64,000 nucleotides of DNA from Piliocolobus tephrosceles (GCF_002776525.5 NC_045439.1:115599699-115663698); one strand, 5' to 3'; positions 1 to 12,090 are shown, numbered from the stretch's first letter. Numbers and translations: made by a program. The notes: generated by a model not told the origin, from the letters alone.

Positions 1-170
1 AGGTCATCTTATATGCATAGCAACCTTTTGAGGTTGGACAATTATGTCCCCTTTTCCAGAGATGAGGGGATTGGTGTTTACAGAGGTTAAGTACCCTGCT
101 CAGTAGTACACAGCTAGTAAGAGATGAGGCTGGGACTGCATTCAGGCAATCTGACTCCAGGTGCTCAGCT
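1..170 (-). repeat. MIR fragment
   Basis: It has the MIR core in reverse orientation: 'gatgaggggattgg', 'acacagctagtaag' and 'gctgggactgcattcaggca', ending at the 'tctgactccagg' box. Confidence 0.8.
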
Positions 171-920
171 GTGAACAAATATTTTTAAATACTGACACTA
201 GTAATGACCCTTCTAGTAATGAATATCCATTCTTAGGTTTTCACTGATGGCAAGATGTGGAAAACTAGGTGCTTCTCTACAGTGTGTTCTATGACACATC
301 CAGTTGCACTTTTTCTTACTTTGATTCTTACCCAGAATGTCTGGACCTCAGGAATGACAGGAACAGACTGCAAATCAAATGACTCTACCTTGGTACTTTA
401 AGCGAAGGATGCCCAAAAAGAATTTCAAGAAGGAAGTAGGTAACAATGTTAAATACTACACAGAGATAAAATAAGGTGGGAACTTAAGAGATCTGAGTAG
501 ATTTGCAGCAAGATTTGGTGAGCTCAAATTGTCTCCTTAATAATGGGAGGTGTTTTTTTATACACATGGTCCTAAATTTAAAATACATAAAAGTATACAA
601 TGAATAACCTCCACGCCTGCCTCCCATACCTGTACCCCAAGCACCTATATTTTCCAGGAAAATAATATTATCAATGTATTGGGTATCCTTCCTGAGATAC
701 TCTATACATATATTAAGTGTATATACTCTTTTTCTTTTTTACACATATGGTACCACACCATATCCAGTGTTCTGTACCTTTTTACTTTTTAAATTGAACA
801 ATACATCTGTGGTCTTAGAGTGATACATCCCATAACACTGAGAAAGAACTTCCTCATTGCTTTTGGCAGCCGCACAGGGTTCCATGGTACGGATGTGCTG
901 TAATTTATTTAATGAAGGTA
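171..920. other. Unassigned intergenic DNA with LINE-like traces
   Basis: There is no gene. The part from about 560 to 915 resembles the antisense 3' end of an ancient LINE ('tacggatgtgctgtaatttatttaatg'-type wording, including a short stretch similar to the common 'ttccattgtatgg' motif). The family is not fixed. Confidence 0.35.
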
Positions 921-1242
921 TTTTTTTTGTTTTTTTTTTTTTTTGTTTGTTTGTTTTTGAGATGGAGTCTTGCTATGTTGCCTAGGCTGGAGTTTAGTGG
1001 CATGATCTCGGCTCACTGCAACCTCCGCCTCCCGGGTTCAAGCGATTCTCCTGCTTCAGCCTCCTGAGTAGCTGGGATTACAGGCATGTGCCACCATGCC
1101 CAGCTAATTTTTTTTTTTTTTAATGGAGATGAGGTTTTGCCGTGTTGGCCAGGCTGGTCTTGAACTCCTGACCTCAGGTGATCTGTCCACCTCAGCCTCC
1201 CAAAGTGCTGGGATTACAGGTGTGAGCCACCGTGCCTGGCTG
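921..1242 (-). mobile_element. Alu (AluS-like), full length
   Basis: It starts with a poly-T and runs through both monomers to 'gagccaccgtgcctggct'. An 8-bp flanking repeat, tgaaggta (913-920 and 1243-1250), fits a target-site duplication. Confidence 0.95.
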
Positions 1243-1599
1243 TGAAGGTATGTTTTGAACTGATGCTGAAAAAGCACCAATATCTAGTAAAGATGCTGGA
1301 AATAGCATCTTTCTCTTTCAAGGACAGCTCTATTCATTCCCTTAGGGTATGGCGAGATAGCTCTCAGGAGAAGCAGATAGGGCTGAGGACCGTTTGTGCA
1401 CTACAGGTTACCTGTCCTAGGTCTAACTGCTCCTAATAAGAATTAGACTACTGCTAAGGGGTTTTCTTACATCCTACAACCTTACATTATGATTTAGAAA
1501 CTTCAGTTATGAAAATGGCACCTCTTTTTTTACATCAGCCAGAAGCAGCTATGATACGGCTCCAATCTTTTGGGACATGAGGCAAGTTATCAACCTGTC

Positions 1600-1690
1600 T
1601 TTCCATCTTTGTAATTCTAGCATCCCTAGAGTATCTTGTACATAAGAGGCATTTAATATTTGTTTACTTGAATGAATGAATGAATGAGGC
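1600..1690 (+). repeat. L2 3' end
   Basis: The wording is 'gtacataagaggcatttaatatttgttt' type, followed by (tgaa)4, the usual L2 terminus. It is short and diverged. Confidence 0.6.
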
Positions 1691-1914
1691 CATATGGCCA
1701 CATTGGATTTTTGAAATAGTCAACAAATGAGGGTTTGTGACTAGAATCTGTCCTCATTTATCACCTGTTCTTCCATTAAACATTTGCTTTAAGTACCAGT
1801 GCCTGCTAATTAATCTAGGGTATTAAACATATACCTTGACAAGTCAGCAGGCTGAAATAATTTGTGGGAGTATTTCTTAGTCACTCAGTTTTCTGCCCTC
1901 AAACTCCTCATTTC

Positions 1915-2125
1915 AAATGGAAAGGGTTCTAGATTCGGATCTTACCAGCTCAAATTCCACCACTTACTAACTGAATGACCCTGGGCAATGGCTGAATTCT
2001 GGACTTGCATTTCTTCACCTGTAAAGCAGGGATAGTAGTATATATTTTCCAAGGATTTGTGTTAGGATCAAATGAGCTAACATATAGAGCACCTAACAAA
2101 GCCCCTGACAGATGACAGAAGCTCA
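1915..2125 (+). repeat. MIR
   Basis: The MIR order is visible: 'ccaccacttactaactgaatgacc', 'ctgggcaatggc', 'ttcttcacctgtaaa', 'aggatcaaatgagcta', then 'gcccctgacag'. Confidence 0.8.
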
Positions 2126-2237
2126 AACTGTTAATTTCCTCTTCTTTGTAATTTCCTTCTACCTCTTATGAGATGTGACCCGTGTGATTGATCATTGCTG
2201 ATTCTTGGTATATGTTAACTTATAAATTACAAGTTTA

Positions 2238-2523
2238 GGCTGGATGTGGTGGCTCACACCTATAATCTCAGCACTTTGGGAGGCTGAAGTATTAGCCCAG
2301 GAGTTCAAGACTAGCCTGGGCAACATGTCAAAATCCTGTCTCAAAAAATAAAAAAAATTAGTTGGGCATTGTGGTGCATGCCTGTAGTCCCAGCTACATG
2401 GGAGGCTGAGCTGGGAGGATAGCTTGAGTCTGGGAGGTCGAAGCTGCAGTAAGCCGTTATTGCACCACTGCACTCCAGCCTGGGCAACAGAGCGAGACCC
2501 TGTTCTCCACCCCCACCCACCCC
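2238..2523 (+). mobile_element. Alu (AluJ-like)
   Basis: A diverged Alu from 'ggctggatgtggtggctc' to 'agcgagaccctg', with old AluJ-type changes. It is flanked by a perfect 14-bp target-site duplication, aaattacaagttta (2224-2237 and 2524-2537), despite its age. Confidence 0.93.
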
Positions 2524-2537
2524 AAATTACAAGTTTA

Positions 2538-3240
2538 TAAATCAGCTTTCTGTGAGTTTGTTTGCAATCTTAGAATATTAATAAGAGTGGGGCATTTGAC
2601 GATTATCTAATCCAAGGTAAAGTAGGGGATACATGATTAGAAATTCATTTGTGTATGAATTACACAGTATGAACTGTGTAATTTTTAAAATTAACAGAAT
2701 TAATACTCAAAACACATTTTCACAGCATGATACAAAAGGTAGTATGAAACCAACTTAATCAATTTTTACCTGAGGAAGGTTCATAGTTGTAGGCCTAGTG
2801 TAAGTAATTGGTCAAATATATTAAAAATCAAAGAGACTTCTGGTGTCTAACAGACTAGGGAGTTCTTGAACTGTGGTTTTTATTCTGTGGGCCCATCTCA
2901 ATTCTGAAGCCACGTCTGTGTCACTAATGTGTTTGGGCACCAGATAGTGGTTCTGTGAAAGAACCAGTTAGACTGATTATTGGCCAGAATTTGGCAACTA
3001 TCTCATGACTTGTTTTGCAAATGAAAATCCTTTCAAACTTTCTTAATCCAAAAAGGGAATTTATTGACTTAGGTAATTGAAAGAGAGAGCTGTAGGTCAG
3101 TGTAAGTTTTTAGTGACAAAAAATATTTAGGAGCTATTTTTGTTTAAAAAGTTGACTTTTGGTTCATTAAAACTAAACTGAAAAAACTCAGTTCTTCATA
3201 GGCAAAGTTCAATTTATAAACATTCTATTAATATACTTAG
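2538..3240. other. Unassigned AT-rich intergenic DNA
   Basis: I see no gene, RNA or recognisable repeat here. Confidence 0.4.
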
Positions 3241-3244
3241 CAAA

Positions 3245-4290
3245 TTTTTCATCTTAGACATTAAATTTTTCAATTTCTAGGAGTTCAATCTGGGTCTTAT
3301 ATCTTCTACATTTCTATTTGAAAATGCTCACATTTTTCTGCCTTGAGTAAATGGAATCTATACTACTTGAAGTCCTTATTGACAAGTAATTCTAACATCT
3401 GTGACTTTTCTGGAACTGTCTCTATTGATAATTTTTCCCTTTACTATGGGTTTGATTGTCCTGTTTCTTATTTGGTAAGTTTTAATTTGGTTCCAGACAT
3501 TGTGACATTTACCTTGTTGGGTGATAAGATATTTTTGTATTCCTCTATTCTTGAGCTTTCTGGCACATGGTTAAGTTACTTGGAAACAGTTTGATCTTTT
3601 TGTGTCTTGCTTTCAAGGTTGTCACATGGGACTAGAATAGTATTTAGTTTAGGGCTAATTTTTCCCATTACTTAGGCAAAGCTCCTTTGAGTCCTCTGCC
3701 GGATACCCTTGTGAGTTGAGAGGCTTTCCACTCTGGCTGGTGGGAGCAGACACTGTTGCTGGCCCCACATGACCACAGAGGGTTGTTCGCTTCTCTTTCA
3801 TCCTTTTGTGGGGTTCTTTCTTTGGCCTTCGGTAGTTTCCTCACACACAGGCACTGATGAGCTGAATACTCAAGGGGGACCTTCTACACATCTCTGGAGC
3901 TCTCTTCTGGGGTCCCTCTCTTCTGTCTGGTACTCTGCCTGTGAATTCTAGCTTCCTTGACCTCCCTGGATGCCCCACTCTCTCCCCTCCATTCAGGGAG
4001 ACTCTGGGCTAGCCTTGCCTTTGCTGTAGCCTGAAAAACCTCTCCAGGAAGTGAGCTGGGGAAATCACAGGCTCACTTTGTTTCTCCTCTCTGGGGGCTC
4101 ACCGTCCTATGCGTCCAGATGCCCATTGTCTAAAAACCATTGTTTCTTATATTTGCTCGCATGTCTTTGGCTCTTTTAGGATATTTAAATCATCTACTGG
4201 ATTTTGCATCTGTCTCAAGGTTTTCTTTGCCTCTGTGGCTGCAACTCTCACGTTAGTTTTTTTTACACTAATGGATAGACCCAGGGTGCT
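3245..4290 (+). repeat. Ancient L1M-type 3' fragment, copy A
   Basis: It shares 'aagttacttggaaacagt', 'gtgttgggtg'-like and 'tatttttgtattcct' blocks with copies at 8679-8815 and 9167-9304. It continues with wording such as 'ccactctggctggtggga' and 'gtttcctcacacac', which I associate with 3' parts of old L1M elements. The family is inferred. Confidence 0.5.
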
Positions 4291-5384
4291 CAAATGATGT
4301 CACTAGGACATCTCTGGGCTCCACATTCTCAGACTTCTTGGGGTGATATCCACAGCCTCCTGTTTAAGGCCCTCCAGTTTAAGTTTAGCAGAAGAGAGAG
4401 TGGTCCTCTTGTGCCTCAGAAGCAATGACCTCAGCAGGAGCCTAATTACCTCTTACTTGCTGGGTTTGGTTACATATCCCCTAAGCAATTACTGTTGTCA
4501 GGAATGGCATCAGCTCCACCTGAGACAAGTGGATGAACGTGGGAAAAGAAAGATCGGGATGACAAAAATCAGGGAAAATCATGCTGGCAGGTAAATCCAC
4601 ATACTGTTATTACAGTCAGCCGTCATCCCAGGAGGTCCCAGAGTTCACATCACTGTCTCTGGATTCTTAGGGTACCATGCCGTCTTCGTACATACAGCTT
4701 GCAATCAGCTTAGTGCAATCAGCGGTTCCTTTTGAAGTTGAGCCACATTGGTGGGCTGATGCTTGAGAATCTAAAAACATCCTGTGGTTTCCACTGTAAA
4801 AGCATCTACAGATATTTAAAGACTGATACATATTCACCAACATCCAGGAATCTCTTCGGATATCAGTTTTTGAAATCCCACAATTCTGTTGAGCCTGGAG
4901 CAATTCAACAAATTCAAGTTGAACAGTCCCTAGTTGTCTCTGCTTAATGCATGTTTATTTTGATGTGGTTGCTTGAAGAAATCAGAAATCCAGTTTCTAA
5001 TTTTCTTGATACACATAGCATATTAGTACAGTCTCCTCAGCCCCTGAAGTCAGGTTGTCCCATGCCTTGTGATTAAAACAAACAAACAACAAAAAAAAAA
5101 AAACCTCAAAAAAATTCACCAAGTGTCCACAGTCTGATCTGGATGCATTTAAGTGAATTCAAATCTTTACATCCTGCTTCAAGCTTCTTTTGACTAGTAC
5201 TGAAAGATTGCAAACTTTAAAGGTATTAGTTGAAAATTCACAATTTTGAATACATCAGGATGTGAGTCTGACTTGCAGGTTGTCACTATGTAAAACTACC
5301 TGATCAGTAATGAAATGGATGTTTCTGTTTTAAGGCAAACTTATGTTTTGACTTGTATTTCCTCTCAGCCCTTTTTTCTTTATT
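4291..5384. other. Unassigned; possible old retrocopy ending near 5100
   Basis: 4600-5100 is less AT-rich and ends in 'gattaaaacaaacaaac' followed by an A-run, as a retroposed sequence might. Open frames on both strands (4667-4903 minus, 4732-4947 plus) match no protein I recognise. No splice or start evidence supports a gene. Confidence 0.3.
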
Positions 5385-5692
5385 TATTTTTATTTTTTAT
5401 TTTTTTTCTTGAGACAGAGTCTTGCTCTGTCGCCCAGGCTGGAGTGCAGTGGCACAGTCTTGGCTTACTGCAAGCTATGCCTCCCAGGTTCATGCCATTC
5501 TCATGCCTCAGCCTCCCGAGTACCTGGGCCTACAGGTGCCCGCCACCACGCCTGGCTAATTTTTCTGTATTTTTAGTACAGATGGGGTTTCACTGTGTTA
5601 GCCAGGATGGTCTTGAGCTCCTGACCTCGTGATCCACCCACCTCGGCCTCCCAAAGTGCTGGGATTATAGGCGCGAGCCACTGCGCCTGGCC
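5385..5692 (-). mobile_element. Alu (AluY/AluSc-like)
   Basis: A full-length antisense Alu from its poly-T to 'gccactgcgcctggcc'. 'gacctcgtgatccaccc' is AluY/Sc-like. Confidence 0.94.
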
Positions 5693-6049
5693 TTTTCTTT
5701 ACCTTTTTCCCCACCATATAGCCCCATTTTATGCCGAGTGAATTGATCTTTCCCATGTTTGTGCCAAAAGTACTCAAATTTTCCCCAGCAGTGTCTAAGC
5801 TTGCCAGTCCTTGTGGGAGAGCTCATTAGACAAGGCGCTCATGTTGTTGAACATCCTGAGCTGGCTGGTTCAGGTGGGCTGCATTGCCTCCAGGGCCCTG
5901 TCAGATGCTCCTCGTCTGTGTAACTGTTGTTGCATACAGGAGGAAGCAGAGAAGTAAAGTGACTGGCTCGGGTTGCTTGGTGAGCAGAGGCCCGTCAAGG
6001 CTCTCAGCCTCCTGCCTCCCCAGCCAGGGAATTCTGAGCAGTGGAAAGG

Positions 6050-6215
6050 GGATGGATTTGGAGCAGACAGATGTGCATTTGCTCTTTGGCTCCACCATGT
6101 ACCAGCTATGACCTTGAGCACGGTACTTATCCTCTCTGAGCTTGTTTCCATCTCTAGAACTGGAGCTGTGCCACCTACATGGCAGTGCGGTTTGAGGATT
6201 AATGGATGTAATTTT
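6050..6215 (+). repeat. MIR
   Basis: The order 'ccatgtaccagctatgacc', 'cttatcctctctgagcttg', 'gtttccatctctagaa' and 'gaggattaatgg' matches MIR. Confidence 0.7.
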
Positions 6216-6485
6216 GGGAATCTCCTGGTGGAGGAGTTCTCTTTCTTACTGCTCTCCACCCTGCTCTGCATGTTCTCAAGGGAGGGATCAGTTCCTCTGA
6301 GGAGAGTCGCCCTGTGGCAGGCAGATCACACTGGCTTCTGAATTAGCCAAACTGTGGGCTTGTTGGTACAGGACTGCTGAGCTGCCCAGCCTGAGCGAGC
6401 AGGCAGTGTTGTGGATGGCCATGCCGGATGACCCACGCCAGGACAGACAGGGCTCAGCTGCAGACAGTTTGAGAAAGGATAGGGT

Positions 6486-6796
6486 GGCCAGGCACAGTGG
6501 CTCACACCTGTAATCCCAGCACTTTGGGAGGCTGAGGCAGGTGGATCACCCGGGGTCAGGAGTTCGAGACCAGCCTGGTCAAACTGGTGAAACCCTGTCT
6601 CCACTAAAAATACAAAAATTAGCTGGGCGTGATGGCAGGCGCCTGTAATCCCAGCTACTTGGGAGGCTGAGACCTGGGAATAGCTTGAACCCGGGAGGCA
6701 GAGGTTGCAGTGAGCCAAGATCGCACCATTGTACTCCAGGTTGGGTGACCGAGTGAGACTCCATCTCAAAAACAAAACAAAACAAACAAACCAAAA
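6486..6796 (+). mobile_element. Alu (AluS-like)
   Basis: A full-length sense Alu from 'ggccaggcacagtggctc' to 'actccatctcaaaaac', with a (aaaac)n tail. Confidence 0.95.
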
Positions 6797-6965
6797 ACCC
6801 AGGGCTTCCCTATAAAGATATTTTAAGGATCAAGAATTTTTATAGGTCCCATGAAAAAGTTTTGCTCTCAGAACCTTGGCAATGACCTTCTTTATATCTA
6901 CAAGACAAAGTGTTTATGTGAATTTAAGACAACCTTGCAAAAAATTCTATACATTCATTTATAAG

Positions 6966-7264
6966 GCTCTTTCTTTCTTTCTTTAGACAGAGTCTCGTCT
7001 GTCTTCCGGGCTAGAGTGCAGTGGTGCAATCTTGACTCACTGTAATCTCCACCTGCTGGGTTCAAGCAATCCTCCTGCCTCAGCCTCCTGAGTAGCTGGG
7101 ATTACAGGCATGTACCACCACGCCTGGCTGATTTTTGTATTTTTAGTAGAGATGGGGTTTCTCCATGTTGGTCAGGCTGGTCTCAAACTCCTGACCTCAA
7201 GTGACCTGCCTGCCTTGGCCTCCCAAAGTGCTGGGATTACAGATGTGAGCCACCATGCCCAGCC
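6966..7264 (-). mobile_element. Alu (AluS-like)
   Basis: An antisense Alu beginning with a (ttct)n-type tail and ending 'gagccaccatgcccagcc'. Confidence 0.94.
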
Positions 7265-7439
7265 CATTAATAAGGCTGTTTCTTTCCAACTGATTTTTAA
7301 ATGCGAAGACTACATGAAAAGAGACCATCTTCTTTGTATGGTTTTTGTATAGTTTCTACCTGATAAAATATTTCTGAACAAATGTTAAATAGTTCAAGTA
7401 GGACTTCTCCATTTCTAAGGAAACAGAGGGACATTATCT

Positions 7440-7985
7440 CCTCTGTAGCTTAACTTCTCAACCTTGTCTTCACACAACGTTCTCTCCTGGAGTCCTGAGC
7501 ACCAACTGCTTTGATGGCTTTGGCAGATGATGTGACCTCTGCTTTGCTAGGCAAGGTCGGGTGTATGTGACCCCTACCCCTTCTTTCCACTTTAAGGTAG
7601 CTCCTTCCCTTCTTTTCCTTTCCCTGTTTCATTCAGCTAAAGTGGGTGCAGCACTGGCCACATTCCCCTTCCTCAGGGAATATGCCTGGCCAGAAGCAGT
7701 CTCCTGGCCCAGAGACACACCTGCTTTCTGGGGACAGCCTGTATCAGTGACTGCTTGGCAAGGGGTATGAAGGACCGACCTCTTCACTCCAATTCAGGAT
7801 GAGTCAGGCCATCTTAGCTCTGAAGCTTCCTATTGAGGGGCTGGGCCTTTGCTGCCCACTCCTGCAGAATTCTGTCCCTTCTGCCATACGTGTTAGTCTC
7901 GATCATCTTCCTCATGCCAATAACCTTCCCTAATAAATAACCTTCCTGCATGCTAAAAGTGGTCTGAGTCTGCCTTCTAGGGGGC
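7440..7985 (+). repeat. Possible LTR, family unknown
   Basis: A relatively GC-rich block ends with 'aataaataaccttcctgcatg' and 'gtctgagtctgccttctag', which is how several ERV LTRs end (poly(A) signal, then an R/U5-like tail). No paired LTR was seen. Confidence 0.35.
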
Positions 7986-8170
7986 TAACTTGTGACAACT
8001 ACTTTCCAGATTTCTGTTATTGATTTATTTTAAAATTTAAGTAAATTTAAAATTTACTGAGACCTTTTTAAAGGTTCAGAATATGGTATACTTTAGTAAA
8101 TGTTCTGAATGTACTTGAAAAGGGTGTGTATTCTGCTGTTTTGGGGGTGGAGTGTTATAAAGACATTATC
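7985..8170 (-). repeat. L1 ORF2 fragment (antisense)
   Basis: 'tgaatgtacttgaaaa' followed by 'gtgtgtattctgctg' and 'ggtggagtgttat' is the antisense of a well-known L1 ORF2 stretch. Confidence 0.65.
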
Positions 8171-8262
8171 CTGGATTATTTAGGTGGACCGAATGTAACC
8201 ATGAGGGTCCTTTAAATGTGGAAGAGGCAGGCAGAAAAATTGTTGTCAGAGTTCTACCTGTG

Positions 8263-8626
8263 TGTATTAGTCCATTCTCATGCTGCTAATAAAGATATAC
8301 CCAAGACTGAGTAATTTATAAAGGAAAGAGGTTTAATGGACTCACAGTTCCACATGACTGGGGAGGCCTCACAAGCATGGTGGAAGGCAAAGGAAGAACA
8401 AAGGCATGCCTTACATGGTGGCAGGCAAGAGAGCTTATGCAGGGGAACTCCTATTTATAAAACCATCAGATCTCATGAGGCTTATTCACTACCATGGGAA
8501 TAGCATAGGAAAAACCCACTCCCATGATTCAATTACCTCCCACCGTGTACCTCCCATGACATGTGGGCATTACAGGAGCTACAACTCAAGATGAGATTTG
8601 GGTAGGGACACAGCCAAACAATATCA
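8263..8626 (-). mobile_element. THE1/MST-type MaLR solo LTR
   Basis: The reverse complement of a THE1-type LTR: starts TGTATTAGTCC, contains 'actgagtaatttataaagga' and 'gaggcctcacaa', and ends with the complement of 'tgatattgtttggct'. The length of 364 bp is normal. The 5-bp flanks ctgtg (8258-8262) and ttgtg (8627-8631) fit a target-site duplication with one change. Confidence 0.85.
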
Positions 8627-8678
8627 TTGTGAAAAAGACTTGACTGGCCATCACTAGCTCACAACATGGAGAAGGCAG

Positions 8679-8815
8679 GCATCAAACTGTTTCCAAGTAA
8701 CTTAACTACATCCCAGACCCAAGCTTGAGAATAACTATAGGAATACGAAAATATCCAACACCGAACAAGGTAAATTTGCATTTAAAATCTAATCAATACT
8801 TCCCAGGAATGCAAA
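8679..8815 (-). repeat. Ancient L1M-type fragment, copy B (left arm of inverted repeat)
   Basis: The reverse complement of 9167-9304 with roughly 85-90% identity by eye. It is also related to copy A at about 3470-3595. Confidence 0.75.
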
Positions 8816-8955
8816 ATGCCACCCTTCCTGGATTTTGGCCCAGTGAGAACCATTTTGGACTTCTTACCCCTAGAACTATAAGGTAATATATTTGTGGTAT
8901 TTTAAGCCACTACATTTGTGATAATTTATAGCACCAATAGGAGACTAATACAGAC

Positions 8956-9930
8956 ATTGTAGGTTTTGTCTTTAGAAGTCTGATTTGGGTCTTTGTTATA
9001 TCTTTCATGCTTCTACTCAAAAAGGTCAGTCTTCCCCTAACTTGAACGTATGAAATAGCTATAATACTTTACTATCCTCATCTACTAATGATAGCATCTG
9101 TGATGTTTTTGGTTAAGTTTAAATGGATTTTTTTAACCCTCATTATGTTTTGTGTTTGCCTGTTGCTTTGCATTCCTGGTAAGTTTTGATTAGATTTTAA
9201 ACACAAATTTTACGTTGTTGGGTGCTGGATATTTTTGTATTCCTATAGTTATTCTTGACCTTTGGTCTGGGATATAGTTAAGTTACTTGGAAACAGTTTG
9301 ATGCTTTTGGGCATTGCTTTCAAGCTTTGTTAGGTTGGACCAGAACAGTGCTTAGACTAAGGTTATTTTTTCCTTGCTACTAAGGCAAGATATTTGTGAA
9401 TTTTAAAATGCGATTCTCTGTGAATTACGCATTTTTATATTCTGGTTGGTTCCTGGTCCATCTGAGGACTATTCCTTCTATTGCTTTTGGGTGGTTTTTC
9501 TCCCAGCCTCAGGTAGCTTCCTCACTTGCACATGTCAAGCTCTCCACTTAACAGTACAGGAGAACCCTCTGTTGAGCTTGAGTTCGCTATGTAGGGCTCT
9601 CCTTTCTGGTACTCCACCTTGAAAACTATAGCCCTCTTGGTCACTTTGGACTCCCAGAACTGCCACCTCAACTAAAGGAGACAAGGGGTCTCCACCTGGG
9701 TTCGCCCTTCTGGCACCACAGTCCAGAAACTTTCTCCAGGCAATAAGCTGAAGCAATCTAAGGACGCTCCCAATTATTTCCTGTCTCTCAGGAATCACAG
9801 TCCTTGTTGTTGATGTCCAATGTGTTAAGAACTGTCGCCGTATTTTGTCCAGTTTGAAAGTTGTTTCTGATGGGAGGTTAAACCTGGTACATATGACTCC
9901 ATCTTGGAAGAAAGCAGTGGTTTCATTTTT
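8956..9930 (+). repeat. Ancient L1M-type 3' fragment, copy C (contains right arm)
   Basis: It follows the same block order as copy A: 'gttgttgggtgctggatat', 'agttacttggaaacagt', 'ctcaggtagcttcctcac', 'cttctccaggcaataag'. It ends with 'gactccatcttggaag'. The L1M assignment is inferred. Confidence 0.5.
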
Positions 9931-9959
9931 TAATATGAAGTAGTTTCATTTTACTTATA

Positions 9960-11040
9960 CGATGTCTACAAGATGAGAAATAATGTCCCTTTTTTCATTC
10001 CTAGTGTTGGAGTTTTGTGTCTTTTCATTTTCTTTTTCTTTTCATCTGTTTTGCCAGAAGTTTGTTCTTCTCTATATCAGCTTGGGCTGCCATGACGAGA
10101 TAGTGTAGACTCGGTTGCTAAAAGAAGACATTTATTTTCTCACAGTTCAGAGGCTGGAAGTCTAAGATCAAGGTGCCCTCAGGGCTGATTCCCAGTGAAG
10201 TCTCTTGGTGGCTTGCAGATATCCACCTTCTTGCTGGGTCCTCACACCTTTCTTCTGTGCACATGTGGAGAGAGGGAGATGTGTCTGGTGTCTCTCCTCT
10301 TACAAGGACACCAGTCCTATTGGATTAGTGCCTCATCTTTATGACCTCACTTAACCTTAATTACCTCCTAAAGTCCTATCTGTAAGTAAATGTAGTCACA
10401 TTGGAGATTAAAGCCTCAGCATGTGAATATGCCACGGGGTGGGGGTGGTAACACAATTTAGTCCTTAACATTCTCTATCACATTGGATTCTGACTCATTA
10501 ATTTCTGCTTCGTTATTTCATTTTACTACCTTTTTCGTGTTGATTTTATTATTTTTCCAACTTCTTGTGATGGATGCTTAGTTTATCAATTTCAACCTTA
10601 ATTTTTATAATTTGTCTTTGAACTCTAAATGGGCCTTAAAATTCTGTAGTTGTATCAACACATTTTAATATGTAGTATTTTTGTGGTTGTTCAACTTACT
10701 CATTTTAAAATACTTCCTGATTTATAACTTATTGGGTTAATTAGAACTGTGTCTCAACTAAGCCCAATGTGGGCTTTTGAATTGAAAGTCTGTTATTGAT
10801 TTCTAACTTACATTGTGATTCAGATATGCTTAAAATTATTTTAGTCATTTGGCTTGCTTCATGGTAAGATCAGATTTTAAAAATATCCCATACCTGCTTC
10901 AGAAGATTATATGTTCTGTAATTGTTGAGTACAGATTCATCATAGTCAATTAGCAAGGTTTGTTAATTGTACTTTCAAGTATTTTACATCTTTACTTTTT
11001 CGTGTTTGTGAATGCCATGTAAGAATCTCCCAGTATAATT
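9960..11040 (-). repeat. Diverged L1 ORF2 (antisense), split by an LTR
   Basis: The wording 'ttttgccagaagtttgtt', 'tctgttattgatttctaac' and 'cattgtgattcagatatgc' corresponds to antisense L1 ORF2. It is interrupted at 10075-10470. Heavily diverged. Confidence 0.5.
10075..10470 (-). mobile_element. MLT1-like MaLR LTR
   Basis: Read on the minus strand it runs from 'tgttaaggactaaattgtg' through 'gaggtaattaaggttaag', 'aataggactggtgtcctt' and 'accttgatcttagacttcc' to 'gtgagaaaataaatg', the usual MLT1 order with its poly(A) signal. Confidence 0.7.
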
Positions 11041-11562
11041 ATAAAGTTATTGATATAAAATGCACATAAAATGTATTTTAAAGTTTACAATTCAGTGCAT
11101 TACATATATTCACAATGTGGAACCATCACCACTATCTAATTCCAGAACTTTTTCATCACCCCAAATGAAACATCATACCCATTAAGCAGTCGCTCTCCAC
11201 CCTCTATTCCCCTAACCGCTGCAACCACAAATCTGCTCTCTGTCTTTATGCATTTGCCTGTTCTGGACATTTCATATAAAGGGAATAATACAATATGTAG
11301 CTTTTATGTCTAGTTTCTTTCACTTTGCATAATGCTTTCAAGATTCAACTATATTGTAGCATGTATCAGTACTTCACTCTTTTCTATGGCTGAAAAAATT
11401 CCATTGAATGAATATATCGCATCTTATTCATTCAATGATGGATATTTGGGTTGTTTCCACCTTTTGGCTATTGTGCATAATACATTGGTGTAGAAGTTTT
11501 GTTCAGTCATTTTCAGTTGTTTTGAGAAGATGTCTAGCAATAGAATTGCTGGGTCATACAGT
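11040..11562 (-). repeat. L1M 3' region (antisense)
   Basis: 'gtggaaccatcaccactatc', 'ttctggacatttcatataa', 'cactttgcataatg' and 'gatatttgggttgtttccac' are the familiar antisense signature of old L1M elements. Confidence 0.8.
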
Positions 11563-11574
11563 GTGATATTGTGA

Positions 11575-12004
11575 TTTGTAATATGAAATATAGATTTGGT
11601 CTTTGTTCCCATTTCCTGGCACACAGATCCAGAAACCCTTGTCATAGCCAAAGTAATGTCTTTTTGTAAGGTTCTGAGATGCCTGATAGCTGGGAGCTCC
11701 TTGGTAGCCACAGGACGGGGGCTGGTTGCTAGGGGAACTCACCGTGTGATTCGAGGGTTGGAACTTTCAGCCCCATCCCTTGATCTCCAAGGATAGAAGA
11801 GGGACTAAAGGTTGCGTTGATCAGCAACGGCCAGTGATTTAATCAGTCATGCCTATATTAATGAAGCCTCCGTTAAAAACCTGCAAGTACAGAGTTTGAA
11901 GAGCTTCTGGGTTGCTGGACATGAGGAGGTAGCTGGAAGGGTGGTGCCCCACCACAGGGCATAGAAGCTCCACACCCCTTCCCGTATACCTCCCATAGCC
12001 CGCG
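11575..12004 (+). repeat. ERV-type LTR, 5' part
   Basis: 'ccagtgatttaatcagtcatg', then 'taatgaagcctccgttaaa' and 'gaagcttccgggtt'-like wording with 'gcatagaagctccacaccc', are found in an ERVL-related LTR. The exact family is not certain, and the Alu piece that follows cuts it off. Confidence 0.45.
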
Positions 12005-12090
12005 AGGTTAAGGCTGCAGTGAGGTGTAATCACGCCGCTGTACTCCAGCCTGGGCAACAGAGCAAGCCCCGTTTCATACATACATACATA
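12005..12090 (+). mobile_element. Alu right-arm fragment with (cata)n tail
   Basis: From 'ggttaaggctgcagtgagg' to 'cctgggcaacagagcaag', followed by 'catacatacatac'. Confidence 0.8.

Larger units (their letters stand above)
8171..8955 (+). mobile_element. MLT1-like LTR interrupted by a THE1 LTR and an L1M piece
   Basis: The 5'/middle part ('tcctggattatttaggtgg', 'gggtcctttaaatgtgg') is at 8171-8262. The 3' end ('gattttggcccagtgag', 'ttaagccactacatttgtg', 'ggagactaatacag') is at about 8816-8955. The split fits insertions between them. The MLT1 family call is from memory of the 3' end. Confidence 0.5.

Noticed and set aside
4667..4947. Overlapping 78- and 71-residue frames as a gene or named pseudogene
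   Set aside because: The A-rich end near 5090 hints at retroposition, but no parent gene could be recognised.
5870..6341. Overlapping open frames of up to 133 residues on both strands
   Set aside because: Short GC-richer DNA containing a MIR. Similar-length frames on both strands and no recognised domain suggest chance.
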